A stretch of 10,068 nt of DNA from JBCDIQ01 sp039024295 (GTDB taxonomy: Bacteria > Bacteroidota > Bacteroidia > J057): NCBI GenBank assembly GCA_039024295.1, contig JBCDIQ010000210.1, positions 1 through 10,068 on the forward strand, given 5' to 3'. The position numbers were made by a program, and so were the translations under genes. Of the stretch, positions 1 to 7,122 are shown piece after piece. The notes below the pieces were generated by a model, which was given only the letters and a program-made list of their open reading frames with translations, had not been told where the DNA came from and searched no databases. Each line of letters opens with the position of its first letter. The first letter of the stretch is position 1.

Positions 1-172
1 AAGGCCCAACAATTCCTACAAAACCTCAGACGGACCTTCATACAAGTTAGGTGCAACTATCACAAGCAGCGGCAGCCTAGAAGGATAGCTCAAACCACGT
101 TGCGCACCGCATGAACAGCCACGTTGTTCAGCAGACCCTAAGTAAAGAATGGTTATACCTCTGTCATCGAGC
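1..172. other. Left edge with no supportable gene
   Basis: This stretch lies downstream of the leftmost minus-strand lipoprotein gene. No reading frame in it gives a recognisable protein. A 66-codon minus-strand frame crosses it but overlaps the end of the lipoprotein gene and has no family features. A plus-strand frame enters from the left edge and stops after about 37 codons, so it could be the tail of an unseen gene. A small hairpin is visible (TGAACA at 112-117 pairing with TGTTCA at 125-130). It has no T-tract on either side, so I do not call it a terminator. The octamer CCACGTTG occurs twice, at 95-102 and 119-126. Confidence 0.4.
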
Positions 173-868
173 CTATCTCTCTTCCAACCGATACTCAATC
201 GCACCACAATCTGCATTTAACGTCTCAATCTGTTCTTGATGCCCCTCTTTCAAGAAGGAAACAAATACCTCTTCATATGCTGTCCATGTCCCGCCAATTG
301 GGGTATTCCTACATGTTTTCACCAAGCTGAATATCCAACGCCCTTTCTGCAAGATCATCCCCCCTGACTTTGATTGGTCAAAGAAAAAATTCACCCTTTT
401 CTGCTCTGATTCGCTGAGAGCGTCTAGCTCAAAACGGTTTGTATTCGCTAATTCTTTCAGTTGCTCAAATGCAATTTGGGCTTTGTGCTCATCTGTGTAT
501 TCAAGGCTAAACAAGAGGAAATGCTCGTATTGATAGGGCTCAATGGACTTGGGATAATTCTCATTAGAAAATGCTGCGATCCTCTTAAGTCCCTCTTTTG
601 AAAATATCGTCAAGTGTTTGGGAGCTTTATCTGGATCTGGAAATTTATGGGTTCTGAATTCATCGCCATGAACGTGTGTTGCGAACTTCTTGACCCTTGT
701 GAAAATGGGGATTTCCTTTTCAGGCTGGAGCGATCCCGACAAATTGGTGTCTCTTGTAATCTGATCAGCAATGGGTTGCTCAGGGGCTGTTTCTCCTATT
801 CCAGGCGCTGGTGTACATGAATTGACTACAATAAAGAATAAGATGAATAACCGGATTTGTGCTTTCAT
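173..868 (-). CDS. Unrecognised lipoprotein (231 aa)
   Basis: I do not recognise the family. The N-terminus is a lipoprotein signal: a short basic start (Lys2, Arg6), a hydrophobic stretch at about residues 7-15, and a lipobox V-N-S-C with Cys18 as the predicted lipidated residue. A Pro/Thr/Glu-rich linker follows to about residue 50. The rest is a charged soluble domain with aromatic-rich strands, for example FLLFSLEY near 117-124 and GRWIFSLV near 176-183. Two Cys in the C-terminal third could pair outside the cytoplasm. The ATG at 868 sits one base after the stop of the preceding lipoprotein gene, which implies co-transcription and possibly translational coupling. The likely location is the periplasmic face of the inner or outer membrane. 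The role is unknown. Expression as a gene is supported by the signal peptide and packing, not by homology. Confidence 0.8.
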   Translation of the reverse strand: MKAQIRLFILFFIVVNSCTPAPGIGETAPEQPIADQITRDTNLSGSLQPEKEIPIFTRVKKFATHVHGDEFRTHKFPDPDKAPKHLTIFSKEGLKRIAAFSNENYPKSIEPYQYEHFLLFSLEYTDEHKAQIAFEQLKELANTNRFELDALSESEQKRVNFFFDQSKSGGMILQKGRWIFSLVKTCRNTPIGGTWTAYEEVFVSFLKEGHQEQIETLNADCGAIEYRLEER

Positions 869-869
869 G

Positions 870-1568
870 CTACTTCGCTATAAATTTCCCTTTCCCATTT
901 AGGAAGTATTTTTTCGTTTGGCTGGAATCAAAAAATAGGACTTCTTTGGATTCGTCATACCCAAAGCTTTTGGTGATGACTTCGATATCTTGCAGGCTTT
1001 CTATCTTCCCAAAAACAGATTCAACATCTGAGGCTTCTGAGCCCAACAATAGCCTATCAATGAATTGGCCAGAAGGTGATATGGAGAATAAATGGTAAGA
1101 CCTACCTACGCTATAAACTTCTTGGATGACTACTACCCAAAATCCGAATTTATTGGGGATATTGATACCTAAATAATAGGCATATTGCCTTTCATCCTCT
1201 TCAAAGTAGGTAGAATCGTTCATAGCATATTCAATGAAAATACTGTCTTCCAATACAAATTCTGGATGGAGGTTAACCTCTGGCTCCGGTCCGAAGTGCA
1301 GGGGGAATGATGCGGTAGCAAATTGCTGTATTATACACTGAATATGGTCTGCCACCTTGCTTTCCACACACACGTCTTTTCTATATTCAGGGCTGTTTGC
1401 AAAGGGGTTCAAGTTGGTGTCGACTTCATTTGCCAATTTATTCAATGTCTGGTAGTCATAACTTTCTAGTCGCTCGATTTTTGGGCAGGTGGTATGCTGA
1501 TTTTCAATACCATTTGGGCACCCCATTAAAAGAAGTGCGACGATTACTAGGGAGATTTTGCTATCCAT
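870..1568 (-). CDS. Unrecognised lipoprotein (232 aa)
   Basis: I do not recognise the family. The start gives a lipoprotein signal: MDSK, a hydrophobic core at about 5-15, and lipobox L-M-G-C with Cys17. The mature part is acidic in the middle (DSTYFEEDE near 121-129). It then has a beta-rich segment (GFWVVVIQEVYSV, then SYHLFSISPSGQFIDRLLL) and ends in strand-like repeats with Gly-Lys turns (YFLNGKGKF). This pattern is common in small secreted Bacteroidota proteins of unknown function, but I cannot assign a Pfam family. It lies 21 bp after the 172-aa gene and one base before the next lipoprotein gene, so it is the middle member of a probable three-gene unit. Its base composition is more AT-rich than that of the FeS pair and mgtE. 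A surface or periplasmic location is inferred from the lipobox. Confidence 0.8.
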   Translation of the reverse strand: MDSKISLVIVALLLMGCPNGIENQHTTCPKIERLESYDYQTLNKLANEVDTNLNPFANSPEYRKDVCVESKVADHIQCIIQQFATASFPLHFGPEPEVNLHPEFVLEDSIFIEYAMNDSTYFEEDERQYAYYLGINIPNKFGFWVVVIQEVYSVGRSYHLFSISPSGQFIDRLLLGSEASDVESVFGKIESLQDIEVITKSFGYDESKEVLFFDSSQTKKYFLNGKGKFIAK

Positions 1569-1589
1569 TTGTCCAGTAGTTGAAAGTAT

Positions 1590-2108
1590 CTAGAGAGAAT
1601 GAAAGGAGTCATCCCAGCTAGAAATATTAGCTAATTCATCCACGACCTCTCGGGTAAATACTCCAGACGTGGAGTGGCTTATATCAAGTAAACGACCGAG
1701 TCCATTCTTAAAAGCTGGCCAACTATTGAATACCCCGTCGTACAACCGTTTTCCATAGAGGTGCCTAGGATAAATAATCCTTGTCATAAAACCGTAATGA
1801 TCCTCATAGTCTAACTTTGGCCACTCAGCATTTAGAATACTATTCAACCCAAATATCTTTTCAAGCGACCTTACGCCTTCAGCGTCTAAAATCAGGTCCG
1901 GTATCGGAAAAGAATCGCCGTACTTATTCACTAACAGAACGAATAATCTCTCGTCATCAAAAGGAAGTCTCGGACAAATGGCAATTATTTTAATGTCATC
2001 TAACCTAATCGAAAACCCTTCGCAATACATAGATAATCCAATTTTCTCCTCTGGAATAGGATTGAATTGCAACCAAGTATCATCAACTATTGTCAGCCCC
2101 AGTTTCAT
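1590..2108 (-). CDS. Unrecognised soluble protein (172 aa), first gene of a three-gene unit
   Basis: No family is recognised. The protein has no signal peptide or membrane segment, so it is predicted cytoplasmic. It is mixed alpha/beta in appearance: strand-like segments (IKIIAICPRLPF, RLFVLLVNKYG) come early, followed by acidic and aromatic segments (LDYEDHYGFM, FNSWPAFKNGL) and a C-terminus ending EVVDELANISSWDD. Small acidic proteins of this look include immunity and SUKH/Smi1-like proteins, but I see no diagnostic motif and do not assign it. It begins at ATG 2108 and is followed after 21 bp by the first lipoprotein gene, which makes it the likely leader of the unit. The 91-bp spacer upstream (2109-2199) shows no consensus promoter. 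A sampled 60-base line inside it (1801-1860) has 21 G+C, low for this window. Confidence 0.7.
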   Translation of the reverse strand: MKLGLTIVDDTWLQFNPIPEEKIGLSMYCEGFSIRLDDIKIIAICPRLPFDDERLFVLLVNKYGDSFPIPDLILDAEGVRSLEKIFGLNSILNAEWPKLDYEDHYGFMTRIIYPRHLYGKRLYDGVFNSWPAFKNGLGRLLDISHSTSGVFTREVVDELANISSWDDSFHSL

Positions 2109-2199
2109 GTTAGTTGGTATTTTATGCTAAATGCCTCTAATTCTTCTCTCAAATTACCAAAAAGTCAGTATTTCCAGTACCGTTTCCTGGGTTCCCCCC

Positions 2200-4458
2200 T
2201 CAATTCAACACCTCCAATATCACCTCTGTCAGGTCAAATCGAGGAAAATCTCCGGTATTGTTCAGCAAGATAATGCTGATGCCTGCATCAGGCTGGGTGA
2301 GGACCATGGAATAAAACCCCATATCCGTTCCGGGGTGGTAGTAGCGAGGATGCTTGTCAGAACGCTCAAACAGGTATTTATCAATCATCCAGCCGTAGCC
2401 ATATCCCGCTCCCCAGTCGCGGTATTCAGCTGAGGGCGTTAGCATACGCTGGTAGGTGACAGGGGAGAGGAGGTCCCCTCGCTGGATGGCCTGGGTCCAG
2501 CGTAGCAAATCATCCACAGTGGAAATGACGCCCCCTGCACCCCGAACATTGTCCATAGGATAAACGGGTTCGGGCAGGCTGTATAAAAATGCAGGAATGG
2601 TCTTCTGCCCATTTATTTGCCCTCCCACAAATGTGTTGTTCATGCCCAACGGAGAAAAGACCTGTGTTTCCAGAACTTCTTCGAAAGGCTTACCCGTTAC
2701 ATGTTCTACTACCTGGGCAAGCAGCACGTAGCCAGAATTGGAGTAACTAAAGCCTGAGTCCGGTTGAAACAACAGCGAATCCGAGAAGAAGCGGGTTCTC
2801 AATTCCTCGTCCGAAAAAGAGTTATTGATGACCTGAGGCGCATAATCAGGATGTGAAAGGAAATCATTCAGCCCTGACTGGTGGGTGAGCAACTGTTTCA
2901 GGGTAAGGCTCTTGTGTAGGTAATCTGGGAAAAATTTTCCGAGGGAATCCGTAAGCGAAAGCTTCTCCGCTTCTGCCAACTGCAGGATAGCCATGGCAGT
3001 GAACGGCTTACTCGACGAGCCGATTCGAAATCGGCTTTTTATGCTCCCTTCGAGAGAATCTGCCAGGTAGGATTTTCGGAACACCACTTTGTTCTCATGT
3101 GCGATGAGCACATTTCCCTGAAAGTTTCCCTGCTCATGGTAGGCTGCCAAGAGCGTATCAAGTCGGAGCGCAACATCTTTGGGAAGCCGATGGACTTTTT
3201 CTGAGATCCTCTCTTTGAGCTGGGAAGAAGCGTTCCGCTGATAAATGGCATGCGCCACTGTTTGGTAGTCCACATCCGGTACCACAACTGTTGTGTTTTC
3301 CCAAAACAAGGTATCGTAAAAGGTTCCTTCCGGACTGATCCAGTTTTCTTTATTCAGCACTTCCTCTTTGGGAAATGGGGCTGAAACTTCCAGGTCCAGG
3401 TCTGTAACTGCCCGGATCACCCCGATTTCCAACTGATGGGTCTTTCGGCCTCCTTCCTGGGATAGCTTATAGCTGCCATCATGTGCAGAATTCCGCAGGT
3501 AGTACTTCTGACCAATTTTTTGGTAGGCGAAAGACTTGCATTCCTTGTTGATGGTCATGGACATACCCATAACTCCTAGCAACGCCCGGGTAGCAGCACT
3601 TCCAAATTTGGTGTAAGGCAGCGTTGAGGGGCTGATGCAAAAGTCGGCTTCCAATACAGCAAAGGTAGCCGTGCTAATGTAACAGGTCCCCTCGTATCCC
3701 ATTCGCTTTTGGCCAATTTTGGGTTGAAAACGAATTCGAAAGGCTTCTTCTTCTGCGAATGGTACCTTCCCATCCAGGAAAAACTCATATCGTTTCCATA
3801 GGGCAGGGTTAAAGAGGGGGGATTCATCAGGATCAAACACCAGGTCGGAAGTTGCCAGGGCCTTTGATTTCATTCCGATGATCATATCTCGAAGGACTTC
3901 CTGGTCTTTGACATTGCGGGCCTTCAGCAATTTTACCCGATTTTGCTTGAGTGGCTGGGTATGGTATACCTGATAAGCGGCTTCGGAAAGCTGGAGGTGG
4001 CGCGTTCCTTCAAGGATTTTGAGTCGATAAAATTCGTCGCTTACATAGGGCGATTCATAATAATTCGTTGGAATGCTGTCCATAGCTGTTTTTAGAACCC
4101 CCAGGGCAGTGTACCCGGTTAGGGTAACCTCCTCCAGTTCGAAGGGATTTTCCTCCATGGCAATCACCTTTGTTGATCTCAGCTCCTTTACTGATAAGCA
4201 GGTAGTTTGGTATCCTAAGATCGAAAAGCAGACGGTATCGGACGAGAGGGGAGCCTGCAGGACGAGTTCGAATTTTCCCTGTTCATTGCTGAGGGTTCCC
4301 CTGCCAGAGGCCTTTGCGTACAAGGCCGCAAACGCAATGGGGTTCTGGGTTTTTGCATCTAGAATGGTTCCTTTCAGGCTCAGCGTAGTGGCTCCCTGAG
4401 AAAAAAGGCTTCCTACATACAAGCCTACCAGGATCAATATTCCTCTTAAGCATTTCAT
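2200..4458 (-). CDS. Exported carboxypeptidase-regulatory-like / class C beta-lactamase-type serine hydrolase fusion (752 aa)
   Basis: A signal peptide (about 1-22, ending SLFSQGA) directs export. Residues about 26-110 form a CarboxypepD_reg-like beta-sandwich (LKGTILDAKTQNPIAFAAL, GTLSNEQGKFEL, then the FELEEVTLTG edge), as seen at the N-termini of many Bacteroidota surface proteins. Residues about 115-410 are a middle region starting with a segment (IPTNYYESPYVSDEFYRLKI) typical of such proteins; its function is not known. Residues about 420-752 are a beta-lactamase/penicillin-binding-protein fold: SxxK is S481-S-S-K484 within GSSSKPFT, YxN is Y572-S-N574, and the third motif is H708-P-G710. 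All three catalytic motifs are present, so an active serine hydrolase (D-amino-acid peptidase, esterase or similar) is expected. The class C-like fold does not by itself mean antibiotic resistance. The gene is probably monocistronic: 190 bp separate it from the FeS unit, which has its own terminator. Confidence 0.93.
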   Translation of the reverse strand: MKCLRGILILVGLYVGSLFSQGATTLSLKGTILDAKTQNPIAFAALYAKASGRGTLSNEQGKFELVLQAPLSSDTVCFSILGYQTTCLSVKELRSTKVIAMEENPFELEEVTLTGYTALGVLKTAMDSIPTNYYESPYVSDEFYRLKILEGTRHLQLSEAAYQVYHTQPLKQNRVKLLKARNVKDQEVLRDMIIGMKSKALATSDLVFDPDESPLFNPALWKRYEFFLDGKVPFAEEEAFRIRFQPKIGQKRMGYEGTCYISTATFAVLEADFCISPSTLPYTKFGSAATRALLGVMGMSMTINKECKSFAYQKIGQKYYLRNSAHDGSYKLSQEGGRKTHQLEIGVIRAVTDLDLEVSAPFPKEEVLNKENWISPEGTFYDTLFWENTTVVVPDVDYQTVAHAIYQRNASSQLKERISEKVHRLPKDVALRLDTLLAAYHEQGNFQGNVLIAHENKVVFRKSYLADSLEGSIKSRFRIGSSSKPFTAMAILQLAEAEKLSLTDSLGKFFPDYLHKSLTLKQLLTHQSGLNDFLSHPDYAPQVINNSFSDEELRTRFFSDSLLFQPDSGFSYSNSGYVLLAQVVEHVTGKPFEEVLETQVFSPLGMNNTFVGGQINGQKTIPAFLYSLPEPVYPMDNVRGAGGVISTVDDLLRWTQAIQRGDLLSPVTYQRMLTPSAEYRDWGAGYGYGWMIDKYLFERSDKHPRYYHPGTDMGFYSMVLTQPDAGISIILLNNTGDFPRFDLTEVILEVLN

Positions 4459-4489
4459 ACCCTAAGGATGGAGTTACCTGACCAAATGC

Positions 4490-4520
4490 TGCATTTTTGA
4501 TGTAGTACTAAAAAAATGCA
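4490..4520. promoter_or_regulatory. Perfect 9-bp inverted repeat upstream of the serine hydrolase gene
   Basis: TGCATTTTT at 4490-4498 is the exact reverse complement of AAAAATGCA at 4512-4520, with a 13-bp spacer. The spacer contains most of a second small palindrome, TAGTACTA (4503-4510). The element lies 32-62 bp upstream of the ATG at 4458, where an operator or a leader hairpin would sit. No clear TAnnTTTG promoter element is visible nearby, so its role is inferred from position and symmetry only. The AT-rich arms make a stable RNA hairpin less likely than a DNA-binding site. Confidence 0.4.
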
Positions 4521-4573
4521 CTAACCCCTGGAATACATCTAAAACCACGTAGTGACATGATTATGCTTTTTCT

Positions 4574-4614
4574 CAACAAAGACAAAACCCGTCTCACAAG
4601 TGTGAAACGGGCTT
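4574..4614 (-). terminator. Intrinsic terminator after the FeS pair
   Basis: Read on the minus strand, an arm at 4614-4601 pairs with 4598-4585 over about 13-14 bp. The core is GCCCGTTTCACA against TGTGAGACGGGT, with a tight two- to four-base loop and two G-T pairs. A T-rich tract follows at once (TTTTGTCTTTGTT, 4587-4575). On the plus strand the hairpin has no T-tract, so it is oriented for the minus-strand genes. It lies about 35 bp past the stop of the CCG-domain gene and should insulate the serine hydrolase gene from the FeS operon. Confidence 0.85.
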
Positions 4615-4648
4615 ACGATTCAAGCTTTTGGTCTGACTATTTGCCAAA

Positions 4649-5470
4649 TTAGGATTTTTTCATGTCTTGTGCAATAAGCTCAGCCAAATCCATCACTTTC
4701 ACATCTGCTTCTTTCTCAAAGTGCTTGACCCCATCGCTCATCATGGTCATACAAAACGGACAAGCAGCTGCAATAATATTCGCGCCGGTGGCCAAGGCTT
4801 CCTCGGTACGTTCGATATTGACTTCCTTATTGCCGCGCTCCGCGTCCTTGAACATTTGTGCACCACCGGCTCCACAGCAAAGCCCTTTGGTACGGCACCG
4901 CTTCATTTCAGCCAGATCTGCGTCTAACGCTTGGAGGACCTTCCTGGGTGCTTCGTAGATGTTATTGGCACGCCCAAGGTAGCAGGAATCATGATAGGTA
5001 ATTTTCTTGCCTTTGAACGAGCCGCCTTCCTGCATCTTGACCTTTCCCTGGTCAATTAGCTCCTGCAAAAAGGTGGAATGGTGGATCACTTCATAATTAC
5101 CGCCTAGTGCAGGGTACTCATTTTTGATGGTGTTGAAACAATGCGGACAAGCCGTGATTATTTTCTTTACCTCATACATATTGAGCAGTTCGATGTTTTG
5201 CATCGCCTGCATCTGGAAGTGGAATTCATCTCCTGCGCGCTTGGCAGGATCGCCCGTACAGCTTTCCTCTGGTCCCAACACGGCGTAGTCAATTCCCAAT
5301 GTGCTGAGGATTTTCACAAATGCACGGGTTACGCGCTGGTAGCGGCTGTCAAATGAGCCAGCACAGCCGACCCAGAACAGGTATTCGGGGTTGTGCCCCT
5401 TGGCTACTTCATCCGCCATTACCGGGACAGAAATTGAAGTAGAAGATGGGGTGGTGGTTGGCATATTCAT
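4649..5470 (-). CDS. CCG-domain (Fe-S)-binding protein, soluble electron-transfer subunit (273 aa)
   Basis: This is a two-domain cysteine-rich (CCG) protein, of the fold found in heterodisulfide reductase subunit B, GlpC and LutA-type proteins. Domain 2 is canonical: C163, then C198-C199 in LCCGAGG, then C237-P-F-C240. Domain 1 has C36 (FWVGCAGS), C71 (ESCTGDPAKR) and C108-P-H-C111, but the first residue of the CC pair is Ser70. From memory, the ESCTGDPAKRAG segment is shared by flavobacterial relatives, so this is a family trait rather than damage. No signal or membrane segment is seen, so it is cytoplasmic, probably docked on the membrane FeS protein encoded just upstream (112-bp gap). In related systems a CCG subunit receives electrons at a noncubane [4Fe-4S] cluster; the substrate here is unknown. 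The first ATG gives a Ser/Thr-rich leader; Met18 is an alternative start, though relatives also have N-terminal extensions of similar length. Confidence 0.93.
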   Translation of the reverse strand: MNMPTTTPSSTSISVPVMADEVAKGHNPEYLFWVGCAGSFDSRYQRVTRAFVKILSTLGIDYAVLGPEESCTGDPAKRAGDEFHFQMQAMQNIELLNMYEVKKIITACPHCFNTIKNEYPALGGNYEVIHHSTFLQELIDQGKVKMQEGGSFKGKKITYHDSCYLGRANNIYEAPRKVLQALDADLAEMKRCRTKGLCCGAGGAQMFKDAERGNKEVNIERTEEALATGANIIAAACPFCMTMMSDGVKHFEKEADVKVMDLAELIAQDMKKS

Positions 5471-5582
5471 ATTTCTTTTGTGGTTACTTGGTTGTGAGAG
5501 GATGTTGGTTACAAATCAGTGTGTCATAGTAATTTACTGGCAATTTGTCGGATAGAAGATTTGCAGCGCATGCCATTCAGGA

Positions 5583-6992
5583 CTACTTTTCCGCAACTAC
5601 TTCTAACTCATTTGCCCAATCAAAACGGCTGGCTGCTGGCATCGGCCAGGGAGCCCCGTTGTTTTCAATGTTATTGGCCATGGCTTGCCATGCCTCAGGC
5701 ATCTTACTTTCTTCCATGACAAGGTAACGCCTCAAGTCGACAATGATGTCTACCTGATTGATGTTCACCGGACAGGCTTCCACGCAGGCGTTACAAGTCG
5801 TACACGCCAGAAGCTCCTCTTCAGTGATGTAGCGTTCACCCAGCAACGTATTCGCAGCTGCTTCCTCTGCACCAGCTACACCGTTTCCAGGAACCATTAC
5901 GCCTTCTTCATTGGGAACCAGTTTGAATTTCTGGATTTCTTCCAAACGGTCGCGCACGTCCATGACAATTTTTCGAGGGGAAAGCTTTTTGCCTGTGATG
6001 TTCGCTGGACAAACAGAAGTACAGCGACCGCATTCGGTACAGGTGTAGGCATCCATCAGGCTTTTCCAGGACAAATCTGTCACATCGCGGGCACCGAATC
6101 GTAGAGGAGCATTAGGATCCTCAGCTGGGGTGTAGGAAGGATCAAACATCGCCTTCATCTCTTCTGTCACCTGGGGCATATTGCTCAATTCCCCTTTAGG
6201 CTTGAGGTTGACATTGGAGAAATACACATTTGGGAAAGCCACCAAGACATGGAAATGCTTGGAGATAGGTAAGTAGTTCATAAACGCCAGAATCCCAATG
6301 ATGTGTCCCCACCAACCAATTCGCTCCAGTAGGTGCAAGGTTCCTGCATTGGTCCCCAGTATTTGCAAGGAGGCGAGCCCCTCGCTGACGGGATAACTGC
6401 CGGGCAATTCTCCGGGAGATAACACTCCTACACCAAGGTTGTGAAGGGTAATGTCAGCAGTATTGAACATCAAAAGTGCCAACATCAGCGCGATTTCTGT
6501 GATCAAAATTACATTTGCGTCCAGATGGGAATAATTGCGTACCCGAATCAGTCCCTTTGACTCCTCCATTTCCTGCCCACTGAACCGCTTCAGCTTGACC
6601 ACGTTTCTACGGACCAATAGGATACAAGAAGCTACAATTACCAATACTGCCAGCAATTCATTGCTAAACATCAGTCCGTCGTAGAGGAAGCCAGTATACT
6701 GCCCGAGAATACGATGCTGACCGGCCAATCCATCAATGATGATCTCCAGGACCTCAATGTTGATGATAATGAAGCTGATGTACAAAATGAAGTGAAGGGT
6801 GGCTGGAATGATGCGTTTGAACATCTTTTGCTGGCCAAAGGCCACCAGTACCATGTTCTTAAGGCGTTCCTGAGGCCGGTCTGAACGGTCATCCGGCCTG
6901 CCCAGGTTAATGTTCTGCCGAACCCGTTTTATTTGCCAGGCAAATAACCCCAGACCGGCAATTAAGACACAAAGAAAAATTAGGTTGCTCAT
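5583..6992 (-). CDS. Membrane-bound dicluster 4Fe-4S protein, quinone-linked electron-transfer subunit (469 aa)
   Basis: The N-terminal half is membrane-embedded with about five helices (roughly residues 3-20, 61-86, 111-128, 158-178 and 222-243). They contain or are flanked by histidines (H67, H230, H246, H248) that could hold heme b, as in NarI/HdrE-like proteins; that is inference. The C-terminal half is cytoplasmic with two four-cysteine ferredoxin motifs: C318-C321-C324-C328-P and C397-C400-C403-C407-P, each CxxCxxCxxxCP. The chain resembles a fused HdrE-plus-HdrC-type module and pairs with the CCG protein 112 bp downstream, as in other Bacteroidota. The likely role is electron transfer between a cytoplasmic donor or acceptor and menaquinone. 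I chose ATG 6992 because it starts directly at the first transmembrane helix. A GTG at 7040 would add 16 residues (LLSTIAYYS...) not expected for the family and would shorten the leader to very few bases. Confidence 0.92.
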   Translation of the reverse strand: MSNLIFLCVLIAGLGLFAWQIKRVRQNINLGRPDDRSDRPQERLKNMVLVAFGQQKMFKRIIPATLHFILYISFIIINIEVLEIIIDGLAGQHRILGQYTGFLYDGLMFSNELLAVLVIVASCILLVRRNVVKLKRFSGQEMEESKGLIRVRNYSHLDANVILITEIALMLALLMFNTADITLHNLGVGVLSPGELPGSYPVSEGLASLQILGTNAGTLHLLERIGWWGHIIGILAFMNYLPISKHFHVLVAFPNVYFSNVNLKPKGELSNMPQVTEEMKAMFDPSYTPAEDPNAPLRFGARDVTDLSWKSLMDAYTCTECGRCTSVCPANITGKKLSPRKIVMDVRDRLEEIQKFKLVPNEEGVMVPGNGVAGAEEAAANTLLGERYITEEELLACTTCNACVEACPVNINQVDIIVDLRRYLVMEESKMPEAWQAMANNIENNGAPWPMPAASRFDWANELEVVAEK

Positions 6993-7033
6993 CGCTTGGA
7001 TATGAGAGAAAGAATAATAAGCTATTGTAGAAA

Positions 7034-7061
7034 GTAACACATACTAACCTTTACGTGTTAC
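7034..7061. promoter_or_regulatory. Inverted repeat GTAACAC-N14-GTGTTAC at a predicted start site
   Basis: GTAACAC (7034-7040) and GTGTTAC (7055-7061) are perfect 7-bp inverted arms, 21 bp centre to centre, which is two helical turns. The right arm covers the position where transcription from the inner minus-strand promoter (about 7059) should begin. The arrangement suits a dimeric repressor but is also possible by chance in AT-rich DNA. Confidence 0.4.
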
Positions 7062-7062
7062 G

Positions 7063-7096
7063 CAAATTTAGTATGCATGCATAACAAATATACAAA
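7063..7096 (-). promoter_or_regulatory. Candidate Bacteroidota promoter P2 for the FeS pair
   Basis: On the minus strand, TTTG at 7096-7093 is followed after 22 bp by TAAATTTG at 7070-7063, matching the Bacteroidota -33 TTTG and -7 TAnnTTTG pattern. Start of transcription would fall near 7059, giving a leader of about 65 bases to the ATG at 6992. It overlaps P1. Confidence 0.5.
7072..7083. promoter_or_regulatory. Perfect 12-bp palindrome TATGCATGCATA
   Basis: The sequence TATGCATGCATA equals its own reverse complement. It lies between the two -7 elements of the FeS-pair promoters and covers the predicted start site of P1 (about 7081), in the spacer of P2. This is a natural place for a repressor site. 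Binding is inferred from symmetry and position only. Confidence 0.4.
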
Positions 7097-7118
7097 AAAA
7101 TACCAGAAATTTCCCAAA
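7085..7118 (-). promoter_or_regulatory. Candidate Bacteroidota promoter P1 for the FeS pair
   Basis: On the minus strand, TTTG at 7118-7115 and TATATTTG at 7092-7085 are separated by 22 bp, matching the -33/-7 consensus of the Bacteroidota primary sigma factor. The upstream half reaches to within a few bases of the proposed mgtE start codon at 7123, so mgtE and this promoter share DNA. No equivalent TAnnTTTG box for mgtE is visible on the plus strand. Confidence 0.55.
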
Positions 7119-7122
7119 CGTA

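Noticed and set aside
95..130. Repeated CCACGTTG and a 6-bp hairpin
   Set aside because: Short, without a T-tract or further copies; not enough for a terminator, attachment site or repeat array.
16..216. 66-codon minus-strand frame at the left edge
   Set aside because: It overlaps the 3' end of the lipoprotein gene in another frame, has no signal or family features, and its composition looks like a chance frame.
4073..4399. 108-codon plus-strand frame
   Set aside because: It is antisense to the signal peptide and carboxypeptidase-regulatory-like domain of the serine hydrolase gene; no independent support.
2200..4458. Antibiotic-resistance beta-lactamase
   Set aside because: The class C-like fold is shared by many peptidases and esterases; size, fusion and HPG in place of KTG argue against a dedicated resistance enzyme.
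5685..6104. 139-codon plus-strand frame
   Set aside because: It lies wholly opposite the cysteine-motif region of the membrane FeS gene, whose protein is clearly recognisable; the frame has no family features.
6993..7040. GTG start at 7040 for the membrane FeS protein
   Set aside because: It adds 16 residues not expected in the family and lies close to the predicted transcription start; ATG 6992 places Met directly at the first membrane helix.
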